From contig NZ_QRDV01000001.1 in NCBI RefSeq assembly GCF_003386165.1, forward strand, positions 62,001 to 126,000: a DNA stretch of 64,000 nt, read 5' to 3'. The translations under genes were made by a program, and so were the position numbers. Below the pieces are notes generated by a model. It worked only from the letters and a program-made list of their open reading frames with translations, made no database searches and had not been told where the DNA came from. Shown piece after piece: positions 1 through 8,893 of this stretch. Source of the stretch: Winogradskyella eximia (GTDB taxonomy: Bacteria > Bacteroidota > Bacteroidia > Flavobacteriales > Flavobacteriaceae). How positions within the stretch are numbered: position 1 is the first letter of the stretch; every line of letters starts with the position of its first letter.

Positions 1-656
1 ACACCATTATCACCAGCATGCGGATTAATAGCTAAAATTGCTACTTTCGGTTTTCTTATCCCAAAATCTTGCTTTAAGGATTTCATAACTGTTGCTATTT
101 TTTCCTTTATAAGACTTTCTGTTATAGTACTACTAGCGTCCTTAAGTGGTACATGATCTGTTAAAAGTCCTACGCGTAATGCATCAGAAACCATAAACAT
201 TAAACTTTTACCGTTTAAGGCTTTAGCTAAATAATCGGTATGACCAGGGAAATTAAAAGTATCTGATTGGATGTTCTGTTTATTAATTGGTGCTGTAACC
301 AATACATCTATAGAACCTTCTTTTAATGCATTTGTTGCTGCAACCAAAGATTTAATGGCATACTCACCTATCGTTTTATCGTTCTTCCCGAAATCTATAT
401 TTACAGCTTCGTTCCAAACATTGACCACGTTAACTTTTCCGATTGCAATTTTATCTAGTGTATCTATATTAAAAAAATTGATTTTGCTCTTAAAATGATT
501 TTTAAAAAACTGCATCGTTTTACCAGATGCAAAAATCACAGGAGTACTTAACTCTAAAGATCTCGGATCTTCATAAGCCTTAATTATAATTTCTGGTCCA
601 ATTCCATTAAGATCTCCTACTGATATACCTACAATGACCGATTCTTTTTGCTTCAT
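1..656 (-). CDS. pdxA: 4-hydroxythreonine-4-phosphate dehydrogenase, N-terminal part (cut by window edge)
   Basis: Read on the minus strand from an ATG at 654-656, the frame is open to base 1, giving about 218 residues of a family that is usually about 330-350 long, so the C-terminus lies outside the window. Visible PdxA landmarks are the N-terminal SVGDLNGIGPEI segment, NFPGHTDYLAKAL carrying a metal-ligand His, and NPHAGDNG close to the window edge. The family oxidises 4-phosphohydroxy-L-threonine with NAD in the cytoplasmic DXP-dependent pathway to pyridoxal phosphate. It diverges from the riboflavin synthase gene across a 250-bp spacer. The identification rests on motifs and is firm. Confidence 0.93.
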   Translation of the reverse strand, partial: MKQKESVIVGISVGDLNGIGPEIIIKAYEDPRSLELSTPVIFASGKTMQFFKNHFKSKINFFNIDTLDKIAIGKVNVVNVWNEAVNIDFGKNDKTIGEYAIKSLVAATNALKEGSIDVLVTAPINKQNIQSDTFNFPGHTDYLAKALNGKSLMFMVSDALRVGLLTDHVPLKDASSTITESLIKEKIATVMKSLKQDFGIRKPKVAILAINPHAGDNG

Positions 657-729
657 AAATATGTTATGTTAATTGATATGAAAAATGACTAAACAACTTT
701 GCATTTAATCTAAATTTCTATACATCAAA

Positions 730-763
730 CAAAGTTATAATTCATAAATTGGGTTTAACTTTG
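730..763. promoter_or_regulatory. Divergent -7 boxes between pdxA and ribE
   Basis: The Flavobacteriia -7 consensus TAnnTTTG occurs as TAACTTTG on the minus strand (730-737, facing pdxA) and again on the plus strand (756-763, facing ribE). This makes an inverted pair in the shared intergenic region. No clear TTG -33 element is seen at the ideal spacing for either, so this is a candidate only. If the plus box is used, ribE would have a leader of about 135 bases; I see no FMN-riboswitch (RFN) consensus in it. Confidence 0.35.
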
Positions 764-906
764 TAATTACAAATTTAACCCAAATTAAGTCTTATAAAAT
801 TAATTACGATTTGAAACTACTTTAAAATATATTATTTTATTGCATTTTTAAAACCGAATCACAAAGTTACATTGCTAATTTGAGTTAACTAATAAAAGTA
901 CAATTT

Positions 907-1497
907 ATGTTTACAGGTATTATTGAAGATTTAGGAACAATTAATAAATTAGTAAAAGATGGAGGTAATCTACAGATTACAATGCAAACCCATATAACAA
1001 GTGAATTAAAAATAGATCAAAGTATTGCTCATAATGGTGTATGTTTAACTGTTGTTAATATTGAAGGTGATACCTACACTGTAACAGCCATCCAAGAAAC
1101 CTTAGATAAAACAAATCTTGGTTCGTTAAAAGAACATCAGCTAATTAATATTGAACGCGCTATGAAATTAGGTGACAGATTAGATGGTCATATAGTTCAG
1201 GGACATGTAGACCAAACGGCAAAATGTATAGCAATTACTGAAGAAGATGGAAGTTGGGTTTTTACTTTTGAATATGACAAAAACCTCAACAATATAACAA
1301 TTGAAAAAGGCTCAATAACTGTAAATGGAGTTAGTTTAACCGTTGTAAACTCACAATTAAATCAGTTTTCGGTAGCAATAATACCTTATACATATAACCA
1401 TACTACTTTTAAAAACTTAAAAACTGGAGATATGGTAAATTTAGAATTTGATGTTATTGGTAAATATGTAAAACGATTAAACGATCTTAGAAACTAA
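907..1497 (+). CDS. ribE: Riboflavin synthase, alpha chain
   Basis: The 196-residue protein starts with MFTGIIEDLG, the hallmark of riboflavin synthase. It consists of two lumazine-binding half-repeats (about 1-95 and 96-190), each with a VCLTVV or VSLTVV-type segment. The family dismutates two 6,7-dimethyl-8-ribityllumazine molecules into riboflavin and a pyrimidinedione in the cytoplasm. The length is normal for the family (about 195-215). It is monocistronic here: a divergent pdxA lies upstream, and a small membrane protein gene on the other strand overlaps its stop by 4 bases. Confidence 0.95.
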   Translation: MFTGIIEDLGTINKLVKDGGNLQITMQTHITSELKIDQSIAHNGVCLTVVNIEGDTYTVTAIQETLDKTNLGSLKEHQLINIERAMKLGDRLDGHIVQGHVDQTAKCIAITEEDGSWVFTFEYDKNLNNITIEKGSITVNGVSLTVVNSQLNQFSVAIIPYTYNHTTFKNLKTGDMVNLEFDVIGKYVKRLNDLRN

Positions 1498-1697
1498 GCA
1501 ACTCGTTTAATAGATAATTTATACATTTTATAAATTCCGTAGACTAATGCTACAACGAATAATGCAATAATTCCACCGTCAATAGGAAGACCTGGTGGTG
1601 GTGGTGGCAATGGAGGTGGAGGTGTACCATTCTGTGCCATAGATACGAAACCTACTAAAAAAACTAAAATTGAGGCTAATATATACTTGTTCTGCAT
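1494..1697 (-). CDS. Small membrane protein with PID-CTERM-like C-terminus
   Basis: I place the start at the ATG at 1697 (MQNKYILASILVFL), because the longer frame to 1742 adds a non-signal leader. The product is about 67 residues. It has an N-terminal signal peptide ending near SMAQ, a proline run (PPPPLPPPPPG), the motif LPIDGG, one transmembrane helix and a basic tail (KMYKLSIKR). This layout matches the small flavobacterial proteins named PID-CTERM, thought to be processed or anchored by an exosortase-like sorting system. That assignment comes from family knowledge; no sorting enzyme is visible in this window. Its 3' end overlaps the convergent ribE by 4 bases. Confidence 0.75.
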   Translation of the reverse strand: MQNKYILASILVFLVGFVSMAQNGTPPPPLPPPPPGLPIDGGIIALFVVALVYGIYKMYKLSIKRVA

Positions 1698-1953
1698 TCT
1701 GCTAAATAAGGTGTAAAAGTATAAAAAAAACTGAGCTGACAAAATTTATTCGGCTAAAAACATCCTTAAACGGTAAATTTTCTCGACGAACAGTTAAAAA
1801 AGCACTTAAGTTAGGGAAGTTAGCTACATTTTTAACTCATTTCAGCGACAAATATAGTATTAATTTTTAATTATTATTAATAGGATTGAATCTAATCCTA
1901 GATTTAACCTAAACTTTACATCTAATAATTATAGTTAAACTATAAATCTACTT

Positions 1954-4452
1954 CTAAAAATAAATACGTAAAACAGCATTAGTCGTAATCCCTAACGAAT
2001 ATCTGGAAAACTTTATTGCATTATCCTCTGCATCAATCCTATAATAGTTGTTGATTGGATTTTTAACATCAGAAATATTCCAAGCAGACATACCAACTTC
2101 TGAACGGAACACCTTATTTATCTTAAATTTATAAAGCACTGAAGCATCAATTCTTAAATAATCTTGTAATCGTTCGTTATTTGCCTTATCAAAATTGATA
2201 TTATTACCTGTAACTTCATTTTCTACTAATGGTATCGATGTTGGTTTCCCTAGCCTATAATTTAATCCGGCAGAAATATTCCACGACTCATTACTATAGG
2301 TAGTACCCAATGTAAAGGCATGCGTAATATCAAAATTACTAGGGAATTTAATTTCTTCAAGCGTTTTAAAGGTATAATCGTTTTTTATATATGAATAACT
2401 CAACCACGTATTTAGATGATTGAAATTCTTTCGGACTAAAAATTCGGCTCCTAAAACATCATAGCTTCCTTTTTCTTTTTCAAATTCATACTTGGTGGTA
2501 AATCCCTGGCTTTGGGTGGTGATACCATCAACTTTTTTGTAATACACTTTCGCATCTATTAACCAACCTTTATTTTTATAAAGCAATCCTAATGAGGCTT
2601 GTTTGCTCTTAATAATAGGTATGCTATCATTATCTGTGAGTTGCCATCGACGTTTTTCTACTCCTAAAAAATCATTTTGGAAATTGATAATTTGGGAGGT
2701 GTTTTGATGTTTAAACTCACCTAAAGCTTCTAATTCAACATGATTTCCTAAAGCTTTTCGAATACTTAAACGCGGTTCTACAATCAATTCATCAAACTTT
2801 TCTAGATAATTCGCCCTTACTCCTAACTTAACGCTAAGATCTTTAGTGTCATTTTCAAACTGTGCCTGAGCAAAGACAGCTTGTTCTCGTAAAACTTCAG
2901 AATCACGTCGTACAAACCTTGGCACATCAATATCATTTAAGTTTGTAATTTCAGATTCAATAAAATTATAGCCCAAATTAAATTGCCATAAGTTTTGAGT
3001 ATAAAACCCTTCTAATTTTGCCGATGTTTCAGACACTAAATTTTCTTGCAAAAAACGTTGTTCTGCCATAACGTTAGCATTTACTGCTTGTAATATATAA
3101 TCTGTATTATAAACATTGAGCACAGTACTTAATTTATCATTCCATTGCCGACGATAATTTAAACCTACCGAAATACTATTTTGAGAAATGCTACTTTCTC
3201 GTGTTTCTTCTACTCCATTAAAAAGCGCAGATTCATCAAAGGTTAAATCGTTATGAACTAGCATAAAATTTAATCGTAAAAAATCCTTATCCGATGGCTT
3301 ATAAAGCCACCTTAAAGACGCATCATAAAAATCGAAGGCTTGATTTGAGTTACTAACATTAGAGGTGTTTTCTGCGACCTCTGTATCTTGTGTCACACGT
3401 TCAAAATACGTTTTATAAGTTGGTGTTCTTACCAATTCATCAATAGATTTACGTCCTGCAATTTGAACTGAAGACTTTTCACCAATTGGTGCATTTAAAA
3501 ATAAATCGGCATTAAGAAGATTAATTCCAAAGGAACCTTTAAAATTGGATTCGATGGTTTTACTAGAATGCATATCAATAGTTCCTGAAACACCATCGGT
3601 ATAAGACGCATCTGTACCGTTATTAATTACGGTTGCCGTTTGTGTGATTTGTGGATTGAAACTTGAAATAAGTCCGAAAAAATGACTGGATTGATACATT
3701 TTTATGCCATCCCAAAGCATTAGATTTTGGTCGTGAGACCCTCCTCTTATATTAATATTGGAAACGGTTTCGTCAACGCTTAATACTCCAGGCAATGCCT
3801 GAACCGTATGTAACACATCAGACTCTATAAGTCCTGGAAGCAAGGTAAACTTGCTATAATCAATAGCGATACTTCCATCTTGTTGTTTGTCTATACCTTT
3901 AACAATATAGCCGTTGAGCACTACAGAACTAAACACTTCAGCTTCTTCAATTAAAGTAATAGCGTCACAACTATTTAATTTAAAAAATTGGGCTTGACGC
4001 TCTATGGTTTTAAAACCTATAAATCGGATGGTAAGAAGCGTCTCTAATGATGGTACTTCTATTTCAAAATAGCCATCATCATTAGCTACAGTGTAATTGT
4101 GTTTTGTATGAATAGTTGCTCCACAAAGCGGATTTTCCATGTTGTCTCGCAAATAACCACAAATTGTAATGGGTTTAGTGATACTAAAGACCACGTCGCT
4201 AATTTTGGTAAAAATTAAATTGGTCTGTTGTTCTATGGTTTCAATTTTTGTATTTAGACTTAGATCGTCAGCTAAAGGAATGACATAGATCTCTTTTAGA
4301 AGGTCACTTTTATAATTGAAATTAACATTATGACTTTTAGAAATCTCATTAAGCACTTGTATGATAGACATTTTTCCATCATTAGCTTGTGCTTTTACTG
4401 AAAAGCAAATTAATACACTTATTAAAAAAGTTATATACTTAATCTTTAGCAT
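1954..4452 (-). CDS. TonB-dependent receptor with STN signalling domain
   Basis: The 832-residue outer-membrane receptor has a signal peptide (about 1-21), then an STN (secretin/TonB short N-terminal) domain to about residue 95. A carboxypeptidase-regulatory-like beta-sandwich follows (about 95-180, GYLRDNMENPLCGATI), then a TonB plug (about 205-310, with VDETVSNINIRGGS) and a 22-strand-type barrel ending in an aromatic residue (RIYF). It is the last gene of a sigma/FecR/receptor operon and overlaps fecR by 14 bp. In Fec-type systems the STN domain passes ligand occupancy to the anti-sigma factor. The substrate is unknown: neither siderophore genes nor a SusD partner are adjacent. The divergent Asp-rich lipoprotein is the only obvious partner. 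Confidence 0.9.
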   Translation of the reverse strand: MLKIKYITFLISVLICFSVKAQANDGKMSIIQVLNEISKSHNVNFNYKSDLLKEIYVIPLADDLSLNTKIETIEQQTNLIFTKISDVVFSITKPITICGYLRDNMENPLCGATIHTKHNYTVANDDGYFEIEVPSLETLLTIRFIGFKTIERQAQFFKLNSCDAITLIEEAEVFSSVVLNGYIVKGIDKQQDGSIAIDYSKFTLLPGLIESDVLHTVQALPGVLSVDETVSNINIRGGSHDQNLMLWDGIKMYQSSHFFGLISSFNPQITQTATVINNGTDASYTDGVSGTIDMHSSKTIESNFKGSFGINLLNADLFLNAPIGEKSSVQIAGRKSIDELVRTPTYKTYFERVTQDTEVAENTSNVSNSNQAFDFYDASLRWLYKPSDKDFLRLNFMLVHNDLTFDESALFNGVEETRESSISQNSISVGLNYRRQWNDKLSTVLNVYNTDYILQAVNANVMAEQRFLQENLVSETSAKLEGFYTQNLWQFNLGYNFIESEITNLNDIDVPRFVRRDSEVLREQAVFAQAQFENDTKDLSVKLGVRANYLEKFDELIVEPRLSIRKALGNHVELEALGEFKHQNTSQIINFQNDFLGVEKRRWQLTDNDSIPIIKSKQASLGLLYKNKGWLIDAKVYYKKVDGITTQSQGFTTKYEFEKEKGSYDVLGAEFLVRKNFNHLNTWLSYSYIKNDYTFKTLEEIKFPSNFDITHAFTLGTTYSNESWNISAGLNYRLGKPTSIPLVENEVTGNNINFDKANNERLQDYLRIDASVLYKFKINKVFRSEVGMSAWNISDVKNPINNYYRIDAEDNAIKFSRYSLGITTNAVLRIYF

Positions 4453-5344
4453 TGTGTATGACGACCTCTTTATTATTTATAATTTCATAGGTCAAACCAA
4501 GCGGCTGTGTAATTGCTTTTAAAGCATTATTAAGGTTATCGTGCTCAAATGCGCCTGTAAATCTCAACGTATTTGCAGTAATGGAATCGGTAATTGTGAT
4601 ATTATATTGACTTTCGAGTTCTAAAAGCACTGCTTGTACAGACGCATCTTTAAATACACTCATATTTTTAAGCCAATACGGTTCTGCTATAGCAATATTA
4701 GATTTTTTAGCAGTTCCTGATTTTAAAATAAACTCTGAACCGGCTGGTACTTTTGTAACCGCATCGTTATAACTGACTTGCACCAAGCCTTCATAACAGG
4801 TAACTTTAAAAATGCTATCCTTTGTAAACACATTAAACTCGGTTCCTAAAACGGTTACTTTTCCAAATTCAGTATTGACATCGAATTGCTTTCCTTTTTC
4901 GACATCAAAAAAAGCTTCTCCTTTTAAATTTAAGGTTCTTTCGTTTTCCCAATTTGAAGGACTATATGTAAGCTGAGACAACTCATTAAGTTCTACTCTA
5001 GAATTATCAGGAAGTGTAATGGTTTCTTTTTGTGCTAAATCGGTTGCAATTGTATTGGTATTATCTCTATTTAAAAACAAAAATAAGGTTAAACCAATAA
5101 CAAAAACAGCTGCAAATCGTGATGCTATATTCATCCAATTAATTGACGAAGCCTTTTTATTTTGCAACTGGCTTTCTAAAGCTTCAAATGCAGGCACTTT
5201 TGCATTATGATGACCACTAAACCGCTTTGCTTCTTCTGCTATTTCATTATACAGCTTCGCATCCTCTAAAGCATTAAAAGCTTCCGCCTCTGCTTCAGAT
5301 AAGTTGTTGTCCAACCATTTTTTTAGTAAATATTCTTTGTCCAT
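4439..5344 (-). CDS. FecR-family anti-sigma factor
   Basis: The 301-residue protein has a cytoplasmic N-terminus with a short helical anti-sigma segment (LLKKWLDNNLSEAEAEAF). One transmembrane helix lies at about 73-91 (FAAVFVIGLTLFLFL). The periplasmic FecR beta-domain spans about 105-195 (LPDNSRVELNE, GEAFFDVEKG, VLGTEFNV). The C-terminal STN-like/DUF4974 domain spans about 230-301 (LNNALKAITQPLGLTY). This is the usual Bacteroidetes layout. The protein is expected to hold the upstream ECF sigma factor and release or activate it when the STN-containing receptor is engaged. It lies 55 bp after the sigma gene and overlaps the receptor gene. Confidence 0.93.
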   Translation of the reverse strand: MDKEYLLKKWLDNNLSEAEAEAFNALEDAKLYNEIAEEAKRFSGHHNAKVPAFEALESQLQNKKASSINWMNIASRFAAVFVIGLTLFLFLNRDNTNTIATDLAQKETITLPDNSRVELNELSQLTYSPSNWENERTLNLKGEAFFDVEKGKQFDVNTEFGKVTVLGTEFNVFTKDSIFKVTCYEGLVQVSYNDAVTKVPAGSEFILKSGTAKKSNIAIAEPYWLKNMSVFKDASVQAVLLELESQYNITITDSITANTLRFTGAFEHDNLNNALKAITQPLGLTYEIINNKEVVIHNAKD

Positions 5345-5399
5345 AACTTGATGCTATACTTATAAAACAACTCAACTTTCAATTGTCCCAAAATTATTT

Positions 5400-5918
5400 T
5401 CAATTCAGTTCTTCTAATTGATCTTTCAACTTATTTAAGGCAGCATAAATTCTGTGTTCAGCTACTTTTTTGGTAATATTTAATAACTCTGCAATTTCTT
5501 TATGGGTTTTCCCATCGACCTTACTTAGAAGAAAAGCCACACGTTCTTCTTCTTTTAATGTTGACAAAGCTGTTTCGTAACGCTTTAAAAATTCCTTTTT
5601 ACGCAGCATAAATTCTGGCGTCTCATTAGTGTAATCCTTAGGCTTTACTTCTTGGTGCTTAAAAACAACCTTTTGGTGCTTCACCTCGTTAAGCATCATA
5701 TTATTTGCAACCGTATATAAATAAGATTTTGCAGCTTCAGGTGCCACTTTAGCACAATTTTCCCATAATTTAATAAAGGCATCTTGCACTTTATCTGAAG
5801 GGTTTAATAAATCACCATACTTATAGTATAGAATAGTGCTCATGCTTTGCGCATACTTTTCGTAAAGTTTAGAAAAGCGTAGTTTATCACAGATATCTTT
5901 GTGGAGCGACTTAGACAA
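5400..5918 (-). CDS. ECF RNA polymerase sigma factor (FecI-like)
   Basis: The 172-residue protein has sigma-70 region 2 at about 15-80 (FSKLYEKYAQSMSTILYYK, VQDAFIKLWEN) and region 4 at about 115-168 (LSTLKEEERVAFLLSKVDG, HKEIAELLNITKKVAEHRI with a helix-turn-helix). There is no region 3, as in ECF factors. It heads the operon with FecR and an STN-type TonB receptor, so it should direct transcription of a surface-signalling regulon. Likely targets are its own operon and the divergently transcribed Asp-rich lipoprotein. A good housekeeping-type promoter is visible just upstream. Confidence 0.94.
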   Translation of the reverse strand: MSKSLHKDICDKLRFSKLYEKYAQSMSTILYYKYGDLLNPSDKVQDAFIKLWENCAKVAPEAAKSYLYTVANNMMLNEVKHQKVVFKHQEVKPKDYTNETPEFMLRKKEFLKRYETALSTLKEEERVAFLLSKVDGKTHKEIAELLNITKKVAEHRIYAALNKLKDQLEELN

Positions 5919-5948
5919 TTAAAAGTGTTTTTTTGAAATTTGAATTCT

Positions 5949-5980
5949 CAAAAGTATACTTTTTTTTAAAGACCACGCAA
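5949..5980 (-). promoter_or_regulatory. Bacteroidetes-type promoter of the sigma/fecR/receptor operon
   Basis: On the minus strand there is TTG at 5980-5978, a 21-bp spacer, then TACTTTTG at 5956-5949. This fits the Flavobacteriia consensus TTG-N17-23-TAnnTTTG used by the primary sigma factor. The -7 box lies about 30 bp before the sigma-factor ATG, predicting a short leader. The motif is seen directly; promoter activity is inferred. Confidence 0.6.
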
Positions 5981-6156
5981 CACAGGAATACATCGAATCA
6001 ACTAAAATCAATGATTTAAAACCCAAAACAACTCAAATTATAATTAAATAAAAAAAAACAATATATTTTTCGGGACATTTAATTCATCAGTTGTTCTAAG
6101 TATAAAGACGGTAATTAATATGCCTTATTAATTGAAAAACTAAAAACAAATTATTT

Positions 6157-7272
6157 ATGAAAACTATGAAACCTTTCCTTTTTGCCTTAGTTGGTTTATT
6201 CTTAACTATGACATCTTGTAGAACTGAAGATGATGTAAGTATTGACCCTCCAGCAGAATCTACTTTACAAGCTAATTCAGCTTTGACAAATCAGATTCAA
6301 AGAGTCGCCATGAACGATGGTTCTGTAGACAACATTGTTTACAATGCCAATTGTTTTACCATTCAACTGCCAATAACAGCAACCATAAATGGAGTAGAAT
6401 TAACAATTACTAACATTGATGATTATGATGATCTTGAGGATATTCTAGATGAATTTGATGATGATGATGATGATACTATTGTTATCGATTTTCCTATCAC
6501 CATTATTTTTGCAGATTACTCCGAAGTTCAAATTAACAGCTTAGATCAACTAGAAGATTATGCTGATGATTGTAATGATGAAAATGAATTTGACGATGAT
6601 ATTGAATGTTTAGATTTTGTATATCCAATTACAGCTTCCGTTTTTAATACTAATAACGAAGTTATTGAAACAATCACATTTACCAACGATTATGATCTTT
6701 ATGAATTTATAGACGATATAGATGAAGATGATTTAATTGGGTTTGAATTTCCTATAAGTATTGTAATTGCTAATGGTAACGAAATTATAATTAATAATTT
6801 TAATGAGCTTGATGATGCCATTGATGAATATGATGACGATTGTGATGAAGACGATGATTACGACTATGATGATGACGATTGTACAAACTGTACACCAAGC
6901 CAATTAGAATCTATCTTAATAGGTTGTTCAGACTGGCATATAGACGAATTAGAACGCAATGACAATGATTTAGAAGACAACTATACAGGTTACCTTTTTA
7001 ACTTCTTTGCAGATAATACAGTTACAGTGTCTTGGACTGGAAACACTGCCAATGGAACATGGACAACTAGCGAAACAGAAAACAATATCATAGTAACCTT
7101 TGATATTCCAGGATTTGACGATATCAATGATACGTGGATTTTACATGAAATTGATAACGACGACGACAATGACGATGATGATGATGATGATGATGATGAT
7201 AACGAAACCGAAGTAAGTTTTGAAATAGGAGAAGACGACGAACTAGAATTTAAAAACAACAATTGTAACTAA
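6157..7272 (+). CDS. Asp-rich repeat lipoprotein divergent from the sigma/FecR operon
   Basis: The 371-residue protein starts with a lipoprotein-like signal (LFLTMTSC, Cys about 21), so it is probably anchored in an envelope membrane. Residues about 67-240 contain four degenerate repeats of about 40 residues. Each has an FPI- or LPI-type strand, a second strand (ITATINGVELTITN, ITIIFADYSEVQINS), a D/L helix (DDLEDILDEFD, LDQLEDYADD) and an acidic tail. Several repeats end in a Cys near the acidic run. A C-terminal domain (about 245-371) has beta-rich WTGNTANGTWTTSE and a second Asp run. Extreme acidity suggests binding of cations such as Ca2+ or metals, but I recognise no named family. Its divergence from sigma/fecR/receptor suggests co-regulation. 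Confidence 0.8.
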   Translation: MKTMKPFLFALVGLFLTMTSCRTEDDVSIDPPAESTLQANSALTNQIQRVAMNDGSVDNIVYNANCFTIQLPITATINGVELTITNIDDYDDLEDILDEFDDDDDDTIVIDFPITIIFADYSEVQINSLDQLEDYADDCNDENEFDDDIECLDFVYPITASVFNTNNEVIETITFTNDYDLYEFIDDIDEDDLIGFEFPISIVIANGNEIIINNFNELDDAIDEYDDDCDEDDDYDYDDDDCTNCTPSQLESILIGCSDWHIDELERNDNDLEDNYTGYLFNFFADNTVTVSWTGNTANGTWTTSETENNIIVTFDIPGFDDINDTWILHEIDNDDDNDDDDDDDDDDNETEVSFEIGEDDELEFKNNNCN

Positions 7273-7320
7273 ATAGTTGACCAAAATAGTAATGGTCTAA
7301 ATTTAATTTATTAATAGCAG

Positions 7321-7355
7321 AACCAACCATGAAGCAATTTGTGGTTGGTTTTTTT
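7321..7355 (+). terminator. Rho-independent terminator of the Asp-rich lipoprotein gene
   Basis: AACCAACCA at 7321-7329 pairs perfectly with TGGTTGGTT at 7342-7350 across a 12-base loop and is followed by a T run. It lies 49 bp after the stop codon and just before the convergent EcsC gene. Confidence 0.85.
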
Positions 7356-7364
7356 ATTGTAGAT

Positions 7365-8222
7365 CTACTTTTCTTTAATATCTGTGTTTATAGTCTCATA
7401 GACAGATTTAACCTCAGCTTCTCCATACTTTCGCTCTAAGCGTCTAATGGTAAAATGTGCCGTTGCCATCTTTTGAAAATGATCTACAAATACATAATTT
7501 AAACCACCTCCACCAATTGCTCCTACAATAGGTACGGCTTGTGCTAAAAATTTCTCGCTAATAAGAAGACTTAATCTCGTAGCAATTTTAGACAAGAAGT
7601 TACCAATAGCGTTAGAACCCAAAGCACTTGCTCCTTTAACTAAGCTATCTAAACTCATTTTTATACTTGCTGCCGAAACGTTACTTAAAGCTGAATTTAA
7701 TGCCATACGTGTCGTGTAATAACTAGCTTCCATACCGTCATCATCTAGAGAATCTCCACCAAGAGCAAAAACTTGCAGACAAGCCATTTGCCCTTCTAAA
7801 GTATAAATATCTTCACCTTCACTGCGTGCAATATCCATAATAGTACGCATTAAAAACTTCGTTGTAAGCGTTACTTCTGAAGCAAAAATAGCAGTACCAA
7901 AACCTGTAGAAGACCCGAAAAAACCACTCAATACACCTGTACCTGTTACAATACTTTTATAGATGTTTTTTGAAGGTTTTTTAAATGTTTTGTTCTTTTG
8001 AATGGTTAATAAATTCGATTTTACTATTTTTAATAACACAGACTGAGTTATACTTTGCACCTTCAGTAATACTTTTTCAGGCACATGTTTAACACCCGTT
8101 TCTACTGTATTTCCTATTTTATTGACATTACGTATGGCCCAACCTAAATTTTGCATATTAGATTTTGCATCCTTTAAGGCTTCTTTATCTTCTGGTGTTA
8201 TGGAACTTACTATTATATTCAA
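7365..8222 (-). CDS. EcsC family protein
   Basis: The 285-residue protein matches the EcsC family layout. It has a charged N-terminus (TPEDKEALKDAKSNMQNLGWAIR), a Gly-rich central segment (VTGTGVLSGFFGSSTGFGTAIF) followed by LTTKFLMRTIMDIARSEGED, then ALGGDSLDDDGMEASYY, and a C-terminal hydrophobic Gly patch (VPIVGAIGGGGLNYVFVDHF). The first in-frame start is TTG at 8222, because a stop lies two codons upstream; the first ATG is 22 codons further in. The family is named after Bacillus EcsC, but its molecular role is poorly defined, and membrane association is likely. No operon partner is seen. Confidence 0.85.
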   Translation of the reverse strand: MNIIVSSITPEDKEALKDAKSNMQNLGWAIRNVNKIGNTVETGVKHVPEKVLLKVQSITQSVLLKIVKSNLLTIQKNKTFKKPSKNIYKSIVTGTGVLSGFFGSSTGFGTAIFASEVTLTTKFLMRTIMDIARSEGEDIYTLEGQMACLQVFALGGDSLDDDGMEASYYTTRMALNSALSNVSAASIKMSLDSLVKGASALGSNAIGNFLSKIATRLSLLISEKFLAQAVPIVGAIGGGGLNYVFVDHFQKMATAHFTIRRLERKYGEAEVKSVYETINTDIKEK

Positions 8223-8297
8223 GTGCTAGTCTTTATTACAGTTTGTCGATAAAATATTATAATTGTTACAATATCATTCTGATTCGAATAAAATTAA

Positions 8298-8810
8298 TTG
8301 TGTATTAATTATGTTTTTAATATTCAAAATGAAATAAAAAAAGCGCTCTTTATTATGGCAGCTAATATTATTGATGAAAGCTCAAGAAGATTTAGTAATG
8401 GGCAACTCGTAAAACCAATTGCAGTCTCAGCTTCTTTTTCTGGTGTTTTTACTCTTACTGAAATCAATGGGAAATTCTATGTGGATGGAGGCACATTAAA
8501 TAATTTTCCTGTAGAACCTCTAAAGAACATATGCAATAAAATTATAGGTGTGTATGTAAATCCCCTAAAAGAGGTAAGTATAAAAGATTTAAAGCATTCT
8601 TACTCTATTGTAGAACGTGCTTATAAAATTAAAGTTGCAGCAGAGTCTATGAACAAATTTCCGGATTGTGATTTAGTTATAAATCCTCAGGAGTTAATAA
8701 ATTTTGGCACTTTTGGAATGAATAATATTGATGCTCTTTTTAACTTGGGATACACATCTACAAAAAAAGCTCTTGAAGAATCCAAAGGTGTACTTAAAGA
8801 TTTACTCTAA
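8298..8810 (+). pseudogene. Truncated patatin-like phospholipase (C-terminal half only)
   Basis: From about residue 20 the 170-residue frame matches the second half of bacterial patatin-like proteins: a QLVKPIAVSASFSGVFT segment, then FYVDGGTLNNFPVEPL, which carries the DGG catalytic Asp motif. The N-terminal half, with the Gly-rich oxyanion loop and the GxSxG nucleophile Ser, is absent. A TAA stop lies directly before the frame (8295-8297) and the sequence upstream is non-coding. Without the Ser the product cannot be an active acyl hydrolase, so it looks like a gene remnant. It sits just outside the tRNA-tail repeat bounding the PUL, consistent with a rearranged junction. Confidence 0.7.
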
Positions 8811-8893
8811 GTACAACCTATTTTTAGGTGAAATAAAATATTAAATATCCTTTGCCATAGTAGCAACATTGTATTTATCAAGACTATGAGAAT

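Noticed and set aside
764..906. FMN riboswitch upstream of ribE
   Set aside because: The leader is AT-rich and lacks the conserved RFN core, and Bacteroidetes ribE genes are not usually preceded by one.
6990..7262. Ser-rich 90-codon minus-strand frame
   Set aside because: It is the antisense of the Asp-repeat tract of the lipoprotein gene; poly-Ser arises from reading GAT/GAC repeats backwards.
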